This document shows positions 44,381 to 52,919 of a DNA stretch of 64,000 bases, piece after piece. Below the pieces are notes generated by a model, which had not been told where the DNA came from, searched no databases, and saw nothing but the letters and a program-made list of their open reading frames with translations. The position numbers and the translations under genes are program-made. The stretch is from NCBI GenBank assembly GCA_041797745.1, contig JBHBZU010000054.1:1-64000 (forward strand). The letters are read 5' to 3'. The stretch is from UBA3871 sp041797745. GTDB lineage: Bacteria > Bacillota > Clostridia > Peptostreptococcales > Anaerovoracaceae. The first letter of the stretch is position 1. Each line of letters starts with the position of its first letter.

Positions 44381-44540
44381 AGGTAAAGGAAGCTATCGCT
44401 TCTATGATATAGACTTAAAATAATTAAATATAAAAAATTAAATAGGCTGGAAATATATAAAAACATATAAGAAATTATATAAAGAAACATCTTGTAAAAC
44501 ATAAAACAGTTATCAACAAAGATAGGACTTGTAAAGAAAG

Positions 44541-44600
44541 CTGTAAATTTAGAGGAATTAAAACTGTAAATTTAAAAGAAGAACAAAGAGGAATAAAATG
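44541..44600 (+). repeat. Duplicated leader with repeated ribosome-binding-like sequence before cbiP
   Basis: CTGTAAATTTA occurs at 44541-44551 and 44564-44574, and AGAGGAATTAAAA (44551-44563) is echoed by AGAGGAATAAAATG (44587-44600), the real ribosome-binding site and ATG. The rest of the 219-nt gap is AT-rich; I see no promoter I would trust. Confidence 0.6.
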
Positions 44601-46061
44601 GCTAAGAACATAATGATTCAAGGCACAATGTCCAATGCAGGCAAGAGCCTGCTGGCAGCAGGGCTATGCAGAATTTTTAAACAGGACGGATATAAGGTGG
44701 CACCTTTTAAGAGCCAGAATATGGCATTAAACTCCTTTATTACCAAGGCAGGCGGCGAAATGGGCAGGGCACAGGTGGTTCAGGCGGAGGCGGCAGGCAT
44801 TGCCCCTGATACACGCATGAATCCCATATTATTAAAGCCCACTACGGATGTAGGCAGCCAGATTATTGTCAACGGACAGGCTTTGGGCAATATGAATGCT
44901 ATGGAATATTACAGACGTAAGAAAGAATTTGTGCCGGCAGTTATGGAGGCTTACAACAGTTTAGCTGCGGAAAACGACATAATAGTAATCGAGGGTGCGG
45001 GAAGCCCTGCGGAAATCAATTTAAAAAGTGAAGATATAGTAAATATGGGTTTGGCAAAGATGGTGGATTCACCGGTGCTTTTAGTTGGAGATATAGACAG
45101 AGGCGGAGTTTTTGCCCAGCTTTACGGAACTATCAAGCTTTTGGAAGAGGATGAACAAAAGCGCATAAAAGGCACCATCGTAAATAAGTTCAGAGGAGAT
45201 AAGGATATTCTGAAACCGGGGCTTAGTAGTCTGGAAGAGCTTTGTGGCGTGGCTGTTGTAGGAGTGGTACCCTATACCCATGTGGATATTGACGACGAGG
45301 ACAGCCTCACCGAGAGATTCAGCCGTGGCAATGAGAGAAAGCTGATTGACGTTGCAGTTATCAGACTTCCGCGAATTTCCAACTTTACCGACTTTAGCCC
45401 TTTTGAAAGATATGACAATGTATCTCTTAGATATGTGGGAAGCGTAGGAGAACTTCATCAGCCGGATATGATTATAATCCCCGGAACAAAAAGCACCATT
45501 GCGGATTTAATGTGGCTTCGCCAAAGCGGGCTGGAGGCAGCTATAAAGCAGATGGCAGCTTCGGGAACATTGCTTTTCGGAATTTGCGGCGGATATCAGA
45601 TGTTAGGTCACAAAGTTTGTGATCCTAATCAGGTAGAAGCTGCAGGAATAAGCGAAATAGAGGGAATGGGTCTGCTTCCTATGGATACCGTTTTCATGGG
45701 AGAAAAGATTCAGGTTCAAACAGAGGGTATTTTTGAAGATATCAAGGGAATGCTGAAAACCTTAAACGGTATAAAATATGAGGGCTATGAAATTCATATG
45801 GGACGTAGTGAAAACAAAATGCCGGCTGTTGCCGGTAATGAAAATATTTATGGCAGCTATGTTCATGGAATTTTTGACGCTCCAAATATAACAGACTGTA
45901 TTTTAAAAGCTGTTTGCGAGAAAAAAGGTGTAGATTTTGACGAACTTGGAACCTTTGATATGTATGAGTACAAGGAAAGACAATACGATATATTAGCAGA
46001 CGCGGTTCGCAGCGGTTTGGACATGGAATACATATACAAGATTCTTAACAGAGAGGTTTAA
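44598..46061 (+). CDS. cbiP: Cobyric acid synthase CbiP
   Basis: 487 residues. P-loop amidoligase domain with IMIQGTMSNAGKSLL and FKSQNMALNS; C-terminal glutamine amidotransferase domain with LFGICGGYQMLG (nucleophile Cys) and the final YGSYVHGIFD histidine. It amidates side chains b, d, e and g of adenosyl-cobyrinate diamide. AAAGAGG precedes the ATG. Followed after 13 nt by the mutase-like gene. Confidence 0.95.
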   Translation: MAKNIMIQGTMSNAGKSLLAAGLCRIFKQDGYKVAPFKSQNMALNSFITKAGGEMGRAQVVQAEAAGIAPDTRMNPILLKPTTDVGSQIIVNGQALGNMNAMEYYRRKKEFVPAVMEAYNSLAAENDIIVIEGAGSPAEINLKSEDIVNMGLAKMVDSPVLLVGDIDRGGVFAQLYGTIKLLEEDEQKRIKGTIVNKFRGDKDILKPGLSSLEELCGVAVVGVVPYTHVDIDDEDSLTERFSRGNERKLIDVAVIRLPRISNFTDFSPFERYDNVSLRYVGSVGELHQPDMIIIPGTKSTIADLMWLRQSGLEAAIKQMAASGTLLFGICGGYQMLGHKVCDPNQVEAAGISEIEGMGLLPMDTVFMGEKIQVQTEGIFEDIKGMLKTLNGIKYEGYEIHMGRSENKMPAVAGNENIYGSYVHGIFDAPNITDCILKAVCEKKGVDFDELGTFDMYEYKERQYDILADAVRSGLDMEYIYKILNREV

Positions 46062-46074
46062 GGAGTAAGCGGTT

Positions 46075-47046
46075 TTGAGCAAGATACTTTGCATTGTTGA
46101 CGGCATGAATGATGAGTCATTCAAACAGTCGGATTATAAATATCTATCTAAAATGAAATTAGCTTATTATCAGGATACTTGTTTGGGGCTTCCGCCGGAA
46201 ACCTTTAGTTGCGTAATGCATATACTGGGGGTTTTAAACATTCCCAAATATCTCAGAGGTTATGTTGAAGCATTAGGAGCAGGAATTTCAGTAAAGGAGG
46301 GTGACCTTATTCTCAGAGGCAGCTGGTATTCTTTAGACGAGAATGGACAGTGCAAAGCACCATGCAAGGCACCTGTGACAGCTATGCGGAAATTGTCTCT
46401 TTTAGAGGAAAGGGTGGACTGCATTTATTATCCCATAGGCGACTACCGCAGCATTTTGGTGTTTCCAAGGAAAGCAGGGGAAATTGATTCTCTAAAAACC
46501 TTTCCTCCAAGCAGGGAAACAGTTTTGAACAGGAGACCTGAGGGCTCCGGAGTAGTAGCGCAGGCTTTTGATTTTTTCAAAGGAAAAGATTGTTGTCTTA
46601 TTCCTTGGGGGGAAGCTTTAGTACAGAAAGAGGTATTTTTGGAAGAAAAGGAAAAGTTGGTATGCAGTGGCGAAAGTGCAAGGGAAACTGCTGTAATCAG
46701 CGGGACTACCGTAGTCCGCGGCATTGCCAAACTCCTCGGTATGAAACTTCTTGATGTTAAAGGAATTACGGGAGATGTGGATACGCCGCTTTTAGAAAAA
46801 ACAAAAGCGGCACTTGAGGCAGCAAAAGAATATGACAGGGTGATACTTCATATTAACGGCGCAGACGAGGCTTCCCACAGGAAAAATGCGGAAGAGAAAA
46901 GAAACTTTCTTAAAAAAACAGATGAGACGGTATTAGCAGGACTACTTGCATCCGACCATGAAATTGTGGTAGTATCAGACCATGGAACCAATCCGATTAC
47001 AGGAACTCACACCGGAGAATTACAGCCGGTATTTGTGAATAAGTAG
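46075..47046 (+). CDS. ApgM-like alkaline-phosphatase-superfamily protein in the cobalamin operon
   Basis: 323 residues, TTG start with TTAAGGAG upstream. The fold is that of archaeal-type cofactor-independent phosphoglycerate mutase: CIVDGM (metal Asp9), HINGADEASH (metal Asp/His near residue 262-269) and VVSDHGTNP (metal Asp-His). Where mutases have the nucleophile in a GSD motif, this has E-T-F-S ahead of HILG, so a threonine or serine could serve. The usual TPNMDxLA segment is missing. It sits 13 nt after cbiP. The nucleotide-loop pathway needs a phosphatase for alpha-ribazole phosphate (CobC), which is not seen here; this protein could fill that role. That is inference. Confidence 0.7.
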   Translation: MSKILCIVDGMNDESFKQSDYKYLSKMKLAYYQDTCLGLPPETFSCVMHILGVLNIPKYLRGYVEALGAGISVKEGDLILRGSWYSLDENGQCKAPCKAPVTAMRKLSLLEERVDCIYYPIGDYRSILVFPRKAGEIDSLKTFPPSRETVLNRRPEGSGVVAQAFDFFKGKDCCLIPWGEALVQKEVFLEEKEKLVCSGESARETAVISGTTVVRGIAKLLGMKLLDVKGITGDVDTPLLEKTKAALEAAKEYDRVILHINGADEASHRKNAEEKRNFLKKTDETVLAGLLASDHEIVVVSDHGTNPITGTHTGELQPVFVNK

Positions 47047-47064
47047 CGGAGGAGAGGAGTCTAT

Positions 47065-48390
47065 ATGAATATTATTGAAAGCTTCTTTGATAATTTATTT
47101 GCGTCCATAGGAAATGTTATGGCGCTGTTTTTGGCAGTAGGAACCATACTTTTAATATTGCATTTCATCATTCAGGGAAAGGCTCAGAGAAAGCGTCGCA
47201 GGATTGATGAACTTAAAAAGCGTATCCATGCCAAGCTGGATTTAGATGAGGCGGCAAAGGCAAAACTCAAGGAGTTCGGCGATTCAGCCGTGGAGGCGGC
47301 GCTTATGGGTGCTGCTGCTTCAGGAATGTCACTTTTTGATATCTATTCCAATTCGGGAGACCATAGCGAAGTCATGGAAATTCTGAATTTGGCAGGAGAC
47401 CAAGCAGGCGTTGCAGGAGAAACAACCCTAAATGTTATGAGCGACAGTTTGGAAGTTGCTGATAATGTTCCGATGGTGGCGGCGGCTATTTTCGGTCTTA
47501 AGTCTGTTAAGAACCTTGCAAGACTCGGAAAGGGAAAACAGACAGCCCGTGAAGCAGGAATCAATATCAGCATGGATTTTGCAAGAATCGGTGTTGGCGG
47601 TGCGGGGGCTTACAGTTTAGGTAAGCTGGGTGCATTGGCAGGTACCGCGGTGTACCCAGGCGTAGGAACTATAGTGGGAGGCGGTATCGGCGTGTTTGCC
47701 GGAAGTCTTGTAGGCTCACAGATGATTAATGTTGCAAAGGAAAAGCTGAAATGGGGTAAGATTTTAAAGGCGCAGGAATACTTCGGCAGCCGCTTGGTTA
47801 CAGGACAGACACCTGAATTTATTGATAATTTTACGTTGAACTTCTTCGATGAGGAAAATCTGAAATCCAGATTGGCGGAAGAAAAAATATTATTGGCAGA
47901 ACACGCAGATGAGCTGGACATATATAGCTCCAAGAAAGTTTCCGTTCAGGCAGTCCTTACCAGCGAATATGTGGATTATTTGGAAAATATGCTTAAAAAG
48001 ACTGAATATGTCCGCAATAATTTACTGGATTCAATCAAGGAAGTATGTAACACTTTAGCCTCATCCTTATCAGGAAAAAAGGCTTTAATTAACAGTGTCA
48101 GACTGGCTGGAGAACTTACCTTGCAAAATCCGCAGTATTTAGTGCCTAAAGAGGAGGAAAAGGCTTTAATTGCGGGTTATCAGTCACAGCAAGCCCATTC
48201 CAAAGACTATCCCACTCGTTTTGAAAGCGATGAAAATGTGCTTGAAACTTTGGCTCTGCAGCTTTTTAACAAGTGCGTAATAGAGCCGCCAAAGGATGTG
48301 GACGAATTGAAAAATACCTTTGCATTATCTTTGGGGATAGTGAGTTTTACTGTAGTAATGGTACTGCTTATGTGGAGTGTATTCTTCTAA
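47065..48390 (+). CDS. Membrane protein of unknown function with glycine-zipper
   Basis: 441 residues; I do not recognise a family. One TM segment at about 18-38 is followed by a basic stretch (KAQRKRRR). Residues about 165-225 are Gly/Ala-rich and hydrophobic (GVGGAGAYSLGKLGALAG, then GVGTIVGGGIGVFAGSLVG), resembling a glycine-zipper that inserts in membranes. Helical segments follow, then a C-terminal TM segment (about 420-440) that ends the protein. GGAGGAGAGG precedes the ATG. It begins 18 nt after the mutase-like gene, so it may be co-transcribed with the cobalamin genes, but nothing ties it to cobalamin. Confidence 0.7.
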   Translation: MNIIESFFDNLFASIGNVMALFLAVGTILLILHFIIQGKAQRKRRRIDELKKRIHAKLDLDEAAKAKLKEFGDSAVEAALMGAAASGMSLFDIYSNSGDHSEVMEILNLAGDQAGVAGETTLNVMSDSLEVADNVPMVAAAIFGLKSVKNLARLGKGKQTAREAGINISMDFARIGVGGAGAYSLGKLGALAGTAVYPGVGTIVGGGIGVFAGSLVGSQMINVAKEKLKWGKILKAQEYFGSRLVTGQTPEFIDNFTLNFFDEENLKSRLAEEKILLAEHADELDIYSSKKVSVQAVLTSEYVDYLENMLKKTEYVRNNLLDSIKEVCNTLASSLSGKKALINSVRLAGELTLQNPQYLVPKEEEKALIAGYQSQQAHSKDYPTRFESDENVLETLALQLFNKCVIEPPKDVDELKNTFALSLGIVSFTVVMVLLMWSVFF

Positions 48391-48432
48391 AGGCAGTTAA
48401 AATATAAAAAGTCATATAGGGAGATAGCTAAA

Positions 48433-49293
48433 ATGAATAATAAATTACATGAAACAAATCAGGTCATCCTTGAAAGAATGGAAAGTTTTCTGAATGAGTG
48501 TCCTGATATGTTTACACCTGAAATTTTCGGAGTTTATTCCAAGAAAGAAGATACGGAAACCATGTATCGCTCTGCGATGATGGGAGCTTTGGGCATTTAT
48601 CAGGAAGAGCCTTGGAACGAGTATTTTGAAAAAGGTGTTCATATGCTTGATGTCAATGAATATAAAGAAAATTTTTATTGGAAAAATGTCAAGTTCGGTA
48701 AGGAACACGAGGTAGGAGATTGGAAAGTAGGAACTTTGAGATTTTCACCTTTTGAAGCTTTTTTGGCAGGAGACTTCTTGTATGAAAAAGAGGGGAAGAT
48801 TATTCCTCAAATCAGCTTTTTTGATGAGGGTTTTAAATACTGCTATGCTAAAAAAAGCAACGGAGAATGGATGGCTGTTACACCCAAGGAAATAAAGGTT
48901 ATGGGTAAGGATATTGAAAGAGCAAAGGGAAAGGTTCTTTGCTTCGGACTTAGCCTGGGGTATTTTCCTATTATGGCGGCAGCTAAAAAAGAAGTAACCA
49001 AGGTTACGGTTGTTGAAAGAGATTCTTCAGTTATAAAGCTTTTTGAGGAATGTGTGAAGCCGAACTTTAGTGAAGACATAATTTCAAAGATTGAAATAAT
49101 AGAAGAAAATCCATTAAATTTTGCTGAAAAGGTTTGCACAGCAGAAAAGAAAGAGTATGATTTTGTTTATGCAGATCTTTGGAAAGACGTGGCAGACGGG
49201 CTTAATGATTATGAAAAACTAAAGGATTATGAAAGAGAAGACACAGACTATGGATATTGGCTTTGGGACTCTCTTAAAAATTTCTTGTATTAA
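48433..49293 (+). CDS. SAM-dependent-methyltransferase-like protein
   Basis: 286 residues. Residues about 150-260 look like a Rossmann methyltransferase core: KVLCFGLSLGYFPIMAA (motif I variant with LSLGY in place of GxGxG), VTVVERD (acidic loop) and YDFVYADLW (motif IV). The N-terminal 140 residues are unfamiliar. The overall pattern recalls spermidine-synthase-like folds; no substrate can be named. GGGAGATAG precedes the ATG. Ends with a terminator. Confidence 0.6.
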   Translation: MNNKLHETNQVILERMESFLNECPDMFTPEIFGVYSKKEDTETMYRSAMMGALGIYQEEPWNEYFEKGVHMLDVNEYKENFYWKNVKFGKEHEVGDWKVGTLRFSPFEAFLAGDFLYEKEGKIIPQISFFDEGFKYCYAKKSNGEWMAVTPKEIKVMGKDIERAKGKVLCFGLSLGYFPIMAAAKKEVTKVTVVERDSSVIKLFEECVKPNFSEDIISKIEIIEENPLNFAEKVCTAEKKEYDFVYADLWKDVADGLNDYEKLKDYEREDTDYGYWLWDSLKNFLY

Positions 49294-49354
49294 GCCGTGG
49301 CACAATAGCCATAGACTAACTTAAAAATGAGCTTTAGTGAATTTAGATATTTAA

Positions 49355-49386
49355 CCGGTCAGCAGTATGTTGACCGGCTTTTTTGT
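49355..49386 (+). terminator. Rho-independent terminator after the methyltransferase-like gene
   Basis: CCGGTCA (49355-49361), 9-nt loop, TGACCGG (49371-49377), then CTTTTTTG. Confidence 0.85.
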
Positions 49387-49600
49387 GATATAATAGCCCC
49401 AAGTTACACAGCTATTTCATCATATCTTCCTATGTAATTTATACAATCAAAGATATGATATAATGACTGCTAAACAGTCATTATATAAAATCATATAGCC
49501 GTGCGAATATTTTGCTTTTGTAAACTTCAGCAAAATCGCACATGGCTGAATTATATCATGTAAACATGATATAATGACCTTTACAACATAATCGCTTAAT
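49387..49600. repeat. Structured intergenic region with three hairpins
   Basis: Between the terminator and sfsA there is no ORF. Hairpin 1: ATATAATGACTG (49458-49469), loop CTAAA, CAGTCATTATAT (49475-49486), perfect 12 bp. Hairpin 2: AGCCGTGCGA... against ...CGCACATGGCT (49497-49547), imperfect. Hairpin 3: TTATATCATG (49551-49560), TAAA, CATGATATAA (49565-49574), perfect. TGATATAATGAC occurs at 49456 and, as GATATAATGAC, at 49569. TCATATCT near 49420 can also pair with AGATATGA at 49451-49458. REP-like elements or a small RNA are both possible. Confidence 0.65.
49520..49545. repeat. Dispersed 26-nt motif, copy 1
   Basis: The motif GTAAACTTCAGCAAAA, one variable base, CGCACA, one variable base, GG is found here and at 52920-52945 with 24 of 26 bases identical. 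This copy forms part of the loop and right arm of hairpin 2. Confidence 0.85.
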
Positions 49601-49611
49601 CGGGAGAAGAA

Positions 49612-50262
49612 ATGCGTTATAAAAACATTACAAAAGCTAAATTTTTGCGAAGACCGAACAGGTTTATAGCGGAAGTGGAAATAGATGGAGAAAAAGAAAT
49701 TGTTCATGTTAAAAATACAGGCAGATGTAAGGAACTTTTGATTTCAGGCTGTGAGGTATGGCTTACGGCACCGGGAACTTCCGGTCGCAAAACAAACTAT
49801 GATTTGGTAGCGGTTAGAAAGAGCAACGGTTTACTCTTTAATATTGACAGTCAAGCTCCGAACAAAGCTGTAAGGGAATGGCTGGATAATCAAGACTACG
49901 ATAAGGTTGTACCTGAATTTACATATGGGGAGTCCAGAATTGACTTTTATATGGAGCGTGGGAAAGATAGATATCTTATGGAGGTAAAGGGCTGTACTTT
50001 AGAAAAAGACGGTATCGGCTATTTTCCCGACGCACCCACAGAGCGTGGCGTTAAGCATGTAAGAGAACTGATTAAGGCGACAAAGTCAGGCTATAAGGCG
50101 GTTCTAGCCTTTGTTATTCAAGTAGACGGAATAAAGGAAGTAAGACCTAATATAGAAACACATCTTGAATTTGGCGAAGCCTTAAACGAGGCAAAAGCGG
50201 CAGGTGTTGAGATACTGTTTTTAACTTGCCATGTGGAACCGGATATGATGGAAATAACATGA
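49612..50262 (+). CDS. sfsA: DNA/RNA nuclease SfsA
   Basis: 216 residues. N-terminal OB-like part (RFIAEVEIDG, HVKNTGRCKELL), then a PD-(D/E)xK nuclease core with RIDFYM and YLMEVKGCTL, and FPDAPTERGVKHVREL. This is the full SfsA pattern. First named for sugar-fermentation stimulation in E. coli; the biochemical role is nuclease activity. GGGAGAAG precedes the ATG. The stop codon lies in a perfect 10-bp tandem duplication. Confidence 0.93.
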   Translation: MRYKNITKAKFLRRPNRFIAEVEIDGEKEIVHVKNTGRCKELLISGCEVWLTAPGTSGRKTNYDLVAVRKSNGLLFNIDSQAPNKAVREWLDNQDYDKVVPEFTYGESRIDFYMERGKDRYLMEVKGCTLEKDGIGYFPDAPTERGVKHVRELIKATKSGYKAVLAFVIQVDGIKEVRPNIETHLEFGEALNEAKAAGVEILFLTCHVEPDMMEIT

Positions 50263-50270
50263 AATAACAT
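50251..50270 (+). repeat. Perfect 10-bp tandem duplication across the sfsA stop codon
   Basis: GAAATAACAT at 50251-50260 and again at 50261-50270. The stop TGA is 50260-50262, spanning the junction of the two copies. Confidence 0.9.
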
Positions 50271-50298
50271 ACAATTAACCATAAGGAGTGAAATTGAA

Positions 50299-50955
50299 AT
50301 GAATTATTCAGAAATAAAACAGAATGAAGAAATTAATACATATATTAGGCATGCCGATATGTCCCTGAAAGCACTGGGATTCACGGAACATAGTTTTGCA
50401 CACGTTACCATGGTAGCTGAAAATGCGGGGTATATTCTGGACACTTTAGGTTTTCCGGAAAGAACTGTGGAGCTTGTTAAAATAGCAGGCTATCTTCATG
50501 ACATAGGGAATTTGGTAAACAGAGTAGAACACAGTCAATCCGGTGCAATTATGGCTTTTAGAATTTTAGATCATCTTAAGTTTTCGCCGAATGAAATCGG
50601 ACAGATTGTTACCGCCATAGGCAATCACGATGAGGGGACAGGGGTGCCCGTAAGTGATCTTGCGGCAGCATTGATTTTAGCGGATAAGTGCGATGTTCGC
50701 CGAAGCCGTGTTCGCAACAATGACATAACAAGGTTCGATATTCACGACAGAGTGAATTACTCGGTAACTGACGCAAAGCTGAATATTGACCCGTCCAATA
50801 CCAATCTTCAGTTAACTTTAACCATAGACAAGAACTACGGCTCGGTCATGGACTACTTTGAAATCTTCATGCAACGTATGATTATGTGTCGTAAGGCGGC
50901 AGATAGATTAGGACTTAACTTCAAACTGATGATTAATAATCAGCAGCTTATTTAA
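50299..50955 (+). CDS. HD-domain phosphohydrolase
   Basis: 218 residues. The HD pattern is complete: H in HSFAHVTMV, YLHDIGN (the HD pair, near residue 75), HSQSGA, and D in ILADKCD. HD proteins hydrolyse nucleotides or cyclic nucleotides; the substrate cannot be told. The C-terminus (about 150-218) is beta-rich and unfamiliar. AAGGAGTG precedes the ATG. 11 nt before the next gene. Confidence 0.8.
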   Translation: MNYSEIKQNEEINTYIRHADMSLKALGFTEHSFAHVTMVAENAGYILDTLGFPERTVELVKIAGYLHDIGNLVNRVEHSQSGAIMAFRILDHLKFSPNEIGQIVTAIGNHDEGTGVPVSDLAAALILADKCDVRRSRVRNNDITRFDIHDRVNYSVTDAKLNIDPSNTNLQLTLTIDKNYGSVMDYFEIFMQRMIMCRKAADRLGLNFKLMINNQQLI

Positions 50956-50966
50956 AAGGGGAAGAA

Positions 50967-51743
50967 ATGGACTATAACAAAGCAAGAAAAATCATTGTAT
51001 CAGAGCTGGAAGCTTTGGCAGAAGAAGAGTACAAAAGGTTTAACACCAGAATAATATATACCGTAGCACCGGAAAAAATTATCGGTGTAAAAAGCGGTCC
51101 CCTCAGGGAAGTGGCGAAGAAATTTTCAGGAACGGAAGTGGGAGAGGCTTTCTTAAGGGAACTGCCACATTACTATTTTGAAGAGTTTCAGGTACATGCA
51201 GCCTTAATAGAACTGATGAAAGACAGAAACAGAGTGATGGAAGAATTGGAAAGAATCTTACCATACATGGACAACTGGGCGACCTGTGACTGCGCGTCAC
51301 CAAAGATTTTTAAGAAAAATCCTCCTACCCTTGAGGAGATTAGAGCTTGGATGTCAGATAAGAGACCATATATTTGTCGTTTTGGCATGGGTATGCTAAT
51401 GCGTTATTATTTGGATGAAAGGTTTCAGCCGGAGCAAATGCGGTGGATTGTGGAAGTTCCTTGGGACAGCTTTGATTTCAGAGTAAAAGAGGGGGGCAAA
51501 GTTGATGAAAATGAGGATATTTCCGAAAAGAAGATTCGACAAGGTTCAGATGTTTACTACATAAATATGATGAGGGCGTGGTACTTTGCCACAGCACTGG
51601 CTAAACAGTATGAGGCGGCTCTTTCTGTTATCAGAGAGGGTAAACTGGATAAATGGACTCACAACAAAGCTATACAAAAGGCTCGCGAAAGTTACAGAGT
51701 CAGCGATGAGCATAAAGAATATCTGAAAAAATTAAAGAAATAA
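50967..51743 (+). CDS. DNA alkylation repair protein (AlkD-like HEAT repeat)
   Basis: 258 residues, all helical. GVKSGPLREVAKKF, YMDNWATCDCASP (Trp and Asp of the AlkD active surface) and RFGMGMLMRYYLD are characteristic of the AlkC/AlkD glycosylase family. It removes N3- and N7-alkylated purines. Likely co-transcribed with the HD gene (AAAAGGGGAAG before the ATG). Family assignment is solid; activity depends on residues I cannot align exactly. Confidence 0.82.
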   Translation: MDYNKARKIIVSELEALAEEEYKRFNTRIIYTVAPEKIIGVKSGPLREVAKKFSGTEVGEAFLRELPHYYFEEFQVHAALIELMKDRNRVMEELERILPYMDNWATCDCASPKIFKKNPPTLEEIRAWMSDKRPYICRFGMGMLMRYYLDERFQPEQMRWIVEVPWDSFDFRVKEGGKVDENEDISEKKIRQGSDVYYINMMRAWYFATALAKQYEAALSVIREGKLDKWTHNKAIQKARESYRVSDEHKEYLKKLKK

Positions 51744-51869
51744 TAAGAAAATAGATTGTCTCATGATTCGCAGCAGGGGATAGAAAGTTACACGCTTCTA
51801 CGACCTTGACGGAAATTTGATTTAGGTTGGAACACCGATATAGGTGTATGAAAGGAAATGGTGAAAAAT

Positions 51870-52223
51870 ATGATTAAAGTTTATTGCTATGACAGATGTA
51901 CTACTTGTAAAAAAGCGTTGAATTGGCTTGATGAAAAGGGCATAAAATATGAACTTCTGGACATTAAGGGACAGCACCCTACAGAAGAGCAGCTTAAAGA
52001 GTTTTACAAGAAGAGCGGGCTTTCGTTGAAAAGGTTTTTCAATACAAGCGGTCAGCTCTATCGCCAGATGGAACTCACAAAAAAATTGCCAACAATGAGT
52101 GAAGATGAGCAGCTCAAGCTCCTTGCAACTGACGGCATGCTTGTAAAAAGACCATTGGTTGTTACTGACGAAAAGGTGCTTACAGGTTTCAAGGAAGCCG
52201 AATGGGGCGAATTACTATTATAG
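51870..52223 (+). CDS. ArsC/Spx-family thioredoxin-fold protein
   Basis: 117 residues from the ATG at 51870 (family N-terminus MIKVYCYDRC and GGTGA before it); the ATG at 51858 has a ribosome-binding site too close. CTTC near residue 9-12 is the active C-x2-C. GHHP-type loop, FFNTSGQLYR and DGMLVKRPLVV are typical of the YffB/Spx/ArsC-like group. It may be a small reductase or a regulator that binds RNA polymerase like Spx; the C-terminal KRP-LV motif fits the reductase group better. Confidence 0.85.
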   Translation: MIKVYCYDRCTTCKKALNWLDEKGIKYELLDIKGQHPTEEQLKEFYKKSGLSLKRFFNTSGQLYRQMELTKKLPTMSEDEQLKLLATDGMLVKRPLVVTDEKVLTGFKEAEWGELLL

Positions 52224-52240
52224 AACAGGATATTTGGTAG

Positions 52241-52888
52241 GTGGCTATGCCGGAAGTATATTTATCAGCGATTGCTGAGGATGAACTAAAAGAATATTTG
52301 TTAAGGCAAGGCTTTAAGGTAAATGCCTTTGGAGCACTTGTCGCCATGCCGAAAGGAATTGCAAACCATCCGGATTTGGTTTACTGTAGATTGACTAAAG
52401 AGGTGCTCTTTAAAGGCGATGAATCAAAGCTTGGAGCAGCTTATCCCGACGACATTCGCTACAATGCCTGCTCCACAGGTAAGTACTTTATTCATAACCT
52501 AAAATACACGGACTCCAGGCTGTTACAGGAAGCGGAGGCGGCAGGGTTAAAGCTAATCAACGTGCCTCAGGGTTATGCAAAATGCAGCATTGCTGTTGTA
52601 AGCGAAGATACCATAATAACTTACGACAAGGGCATAGCAAAGATTGCGGAAAAGGAAATGGACGTGTTATTGATTGAAGAAGGCCATATAGAATTATGGG
52701 GCTATAATACAGGTTTTATAGGGGGATGTAGCGGGCTTGATCCGATTCACAATGAGCTTATATTTAACGGAGACCTAAGTCAACATCCGGATTATCTAAA
52801 AATCCGTGAGTTCGTGAAAGCTCACGGCGTGAAAATTAAAGATTTTAAAGGTAGACCCTTAACTGACATAGGTTCTGTAATATTTTAA
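52241..52888 (+). CDS. DUF6873-like protein with guanidino-modifying-enzyme fold
   Basis: 215 residues from GTG 52241; ATG 52247 is equally possible. VNVPQGYAKCS, YNACSTGKYFIHN and GFIGGCSGLD are conserved blocks, with Cys in a late loop. I recall this group as DUF6873, annotated as GME-fold. Members are unassigned; the position of the C-terminal cysteine (GGCSG) recalls the nucleophile of amidinotransferases. Gap to the ArsC-like gene is 17 nt, so the two may be one unit. Confidence 0.6.
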   Translation: MAMPEVYLSAIAEDELKEYLLRQGFKVNAFGALVAMPKGIANHPDLVYCRLTKEVLFKGDESKLGAAYPDDIRYNACSTGKYFIHNLKYTDSRLLQEAEAAGLKLINVPQGYAKCSIAVVSEDTIITYDKGIAKIAEKEMDVLLIEEGHIELWGYNTGFIGGCSGLDPIHNELIFNGDLSQHPDYLKIREFVKAHGVKIKDFKGRPLTDIGSVIF

Positions 52889-52919
52889 CCTGATACTTTA
52901 AAACATTTTAAGTTTCACC

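Noticed and set aside
28360..48390. Recent mobile island carrying the cobalamin genes
   Set aside because: No integrase, transposase, direct repeats or tRNA at the borders, and base composition by eye is like the neighbours. The split of the Tad locus remains the only hint.
49440..49600. tRNA genes or an attachment site
   Set aside because: No cloverleaf, no CCA end, no integrase; the palindromes have short TAAA loops instead.
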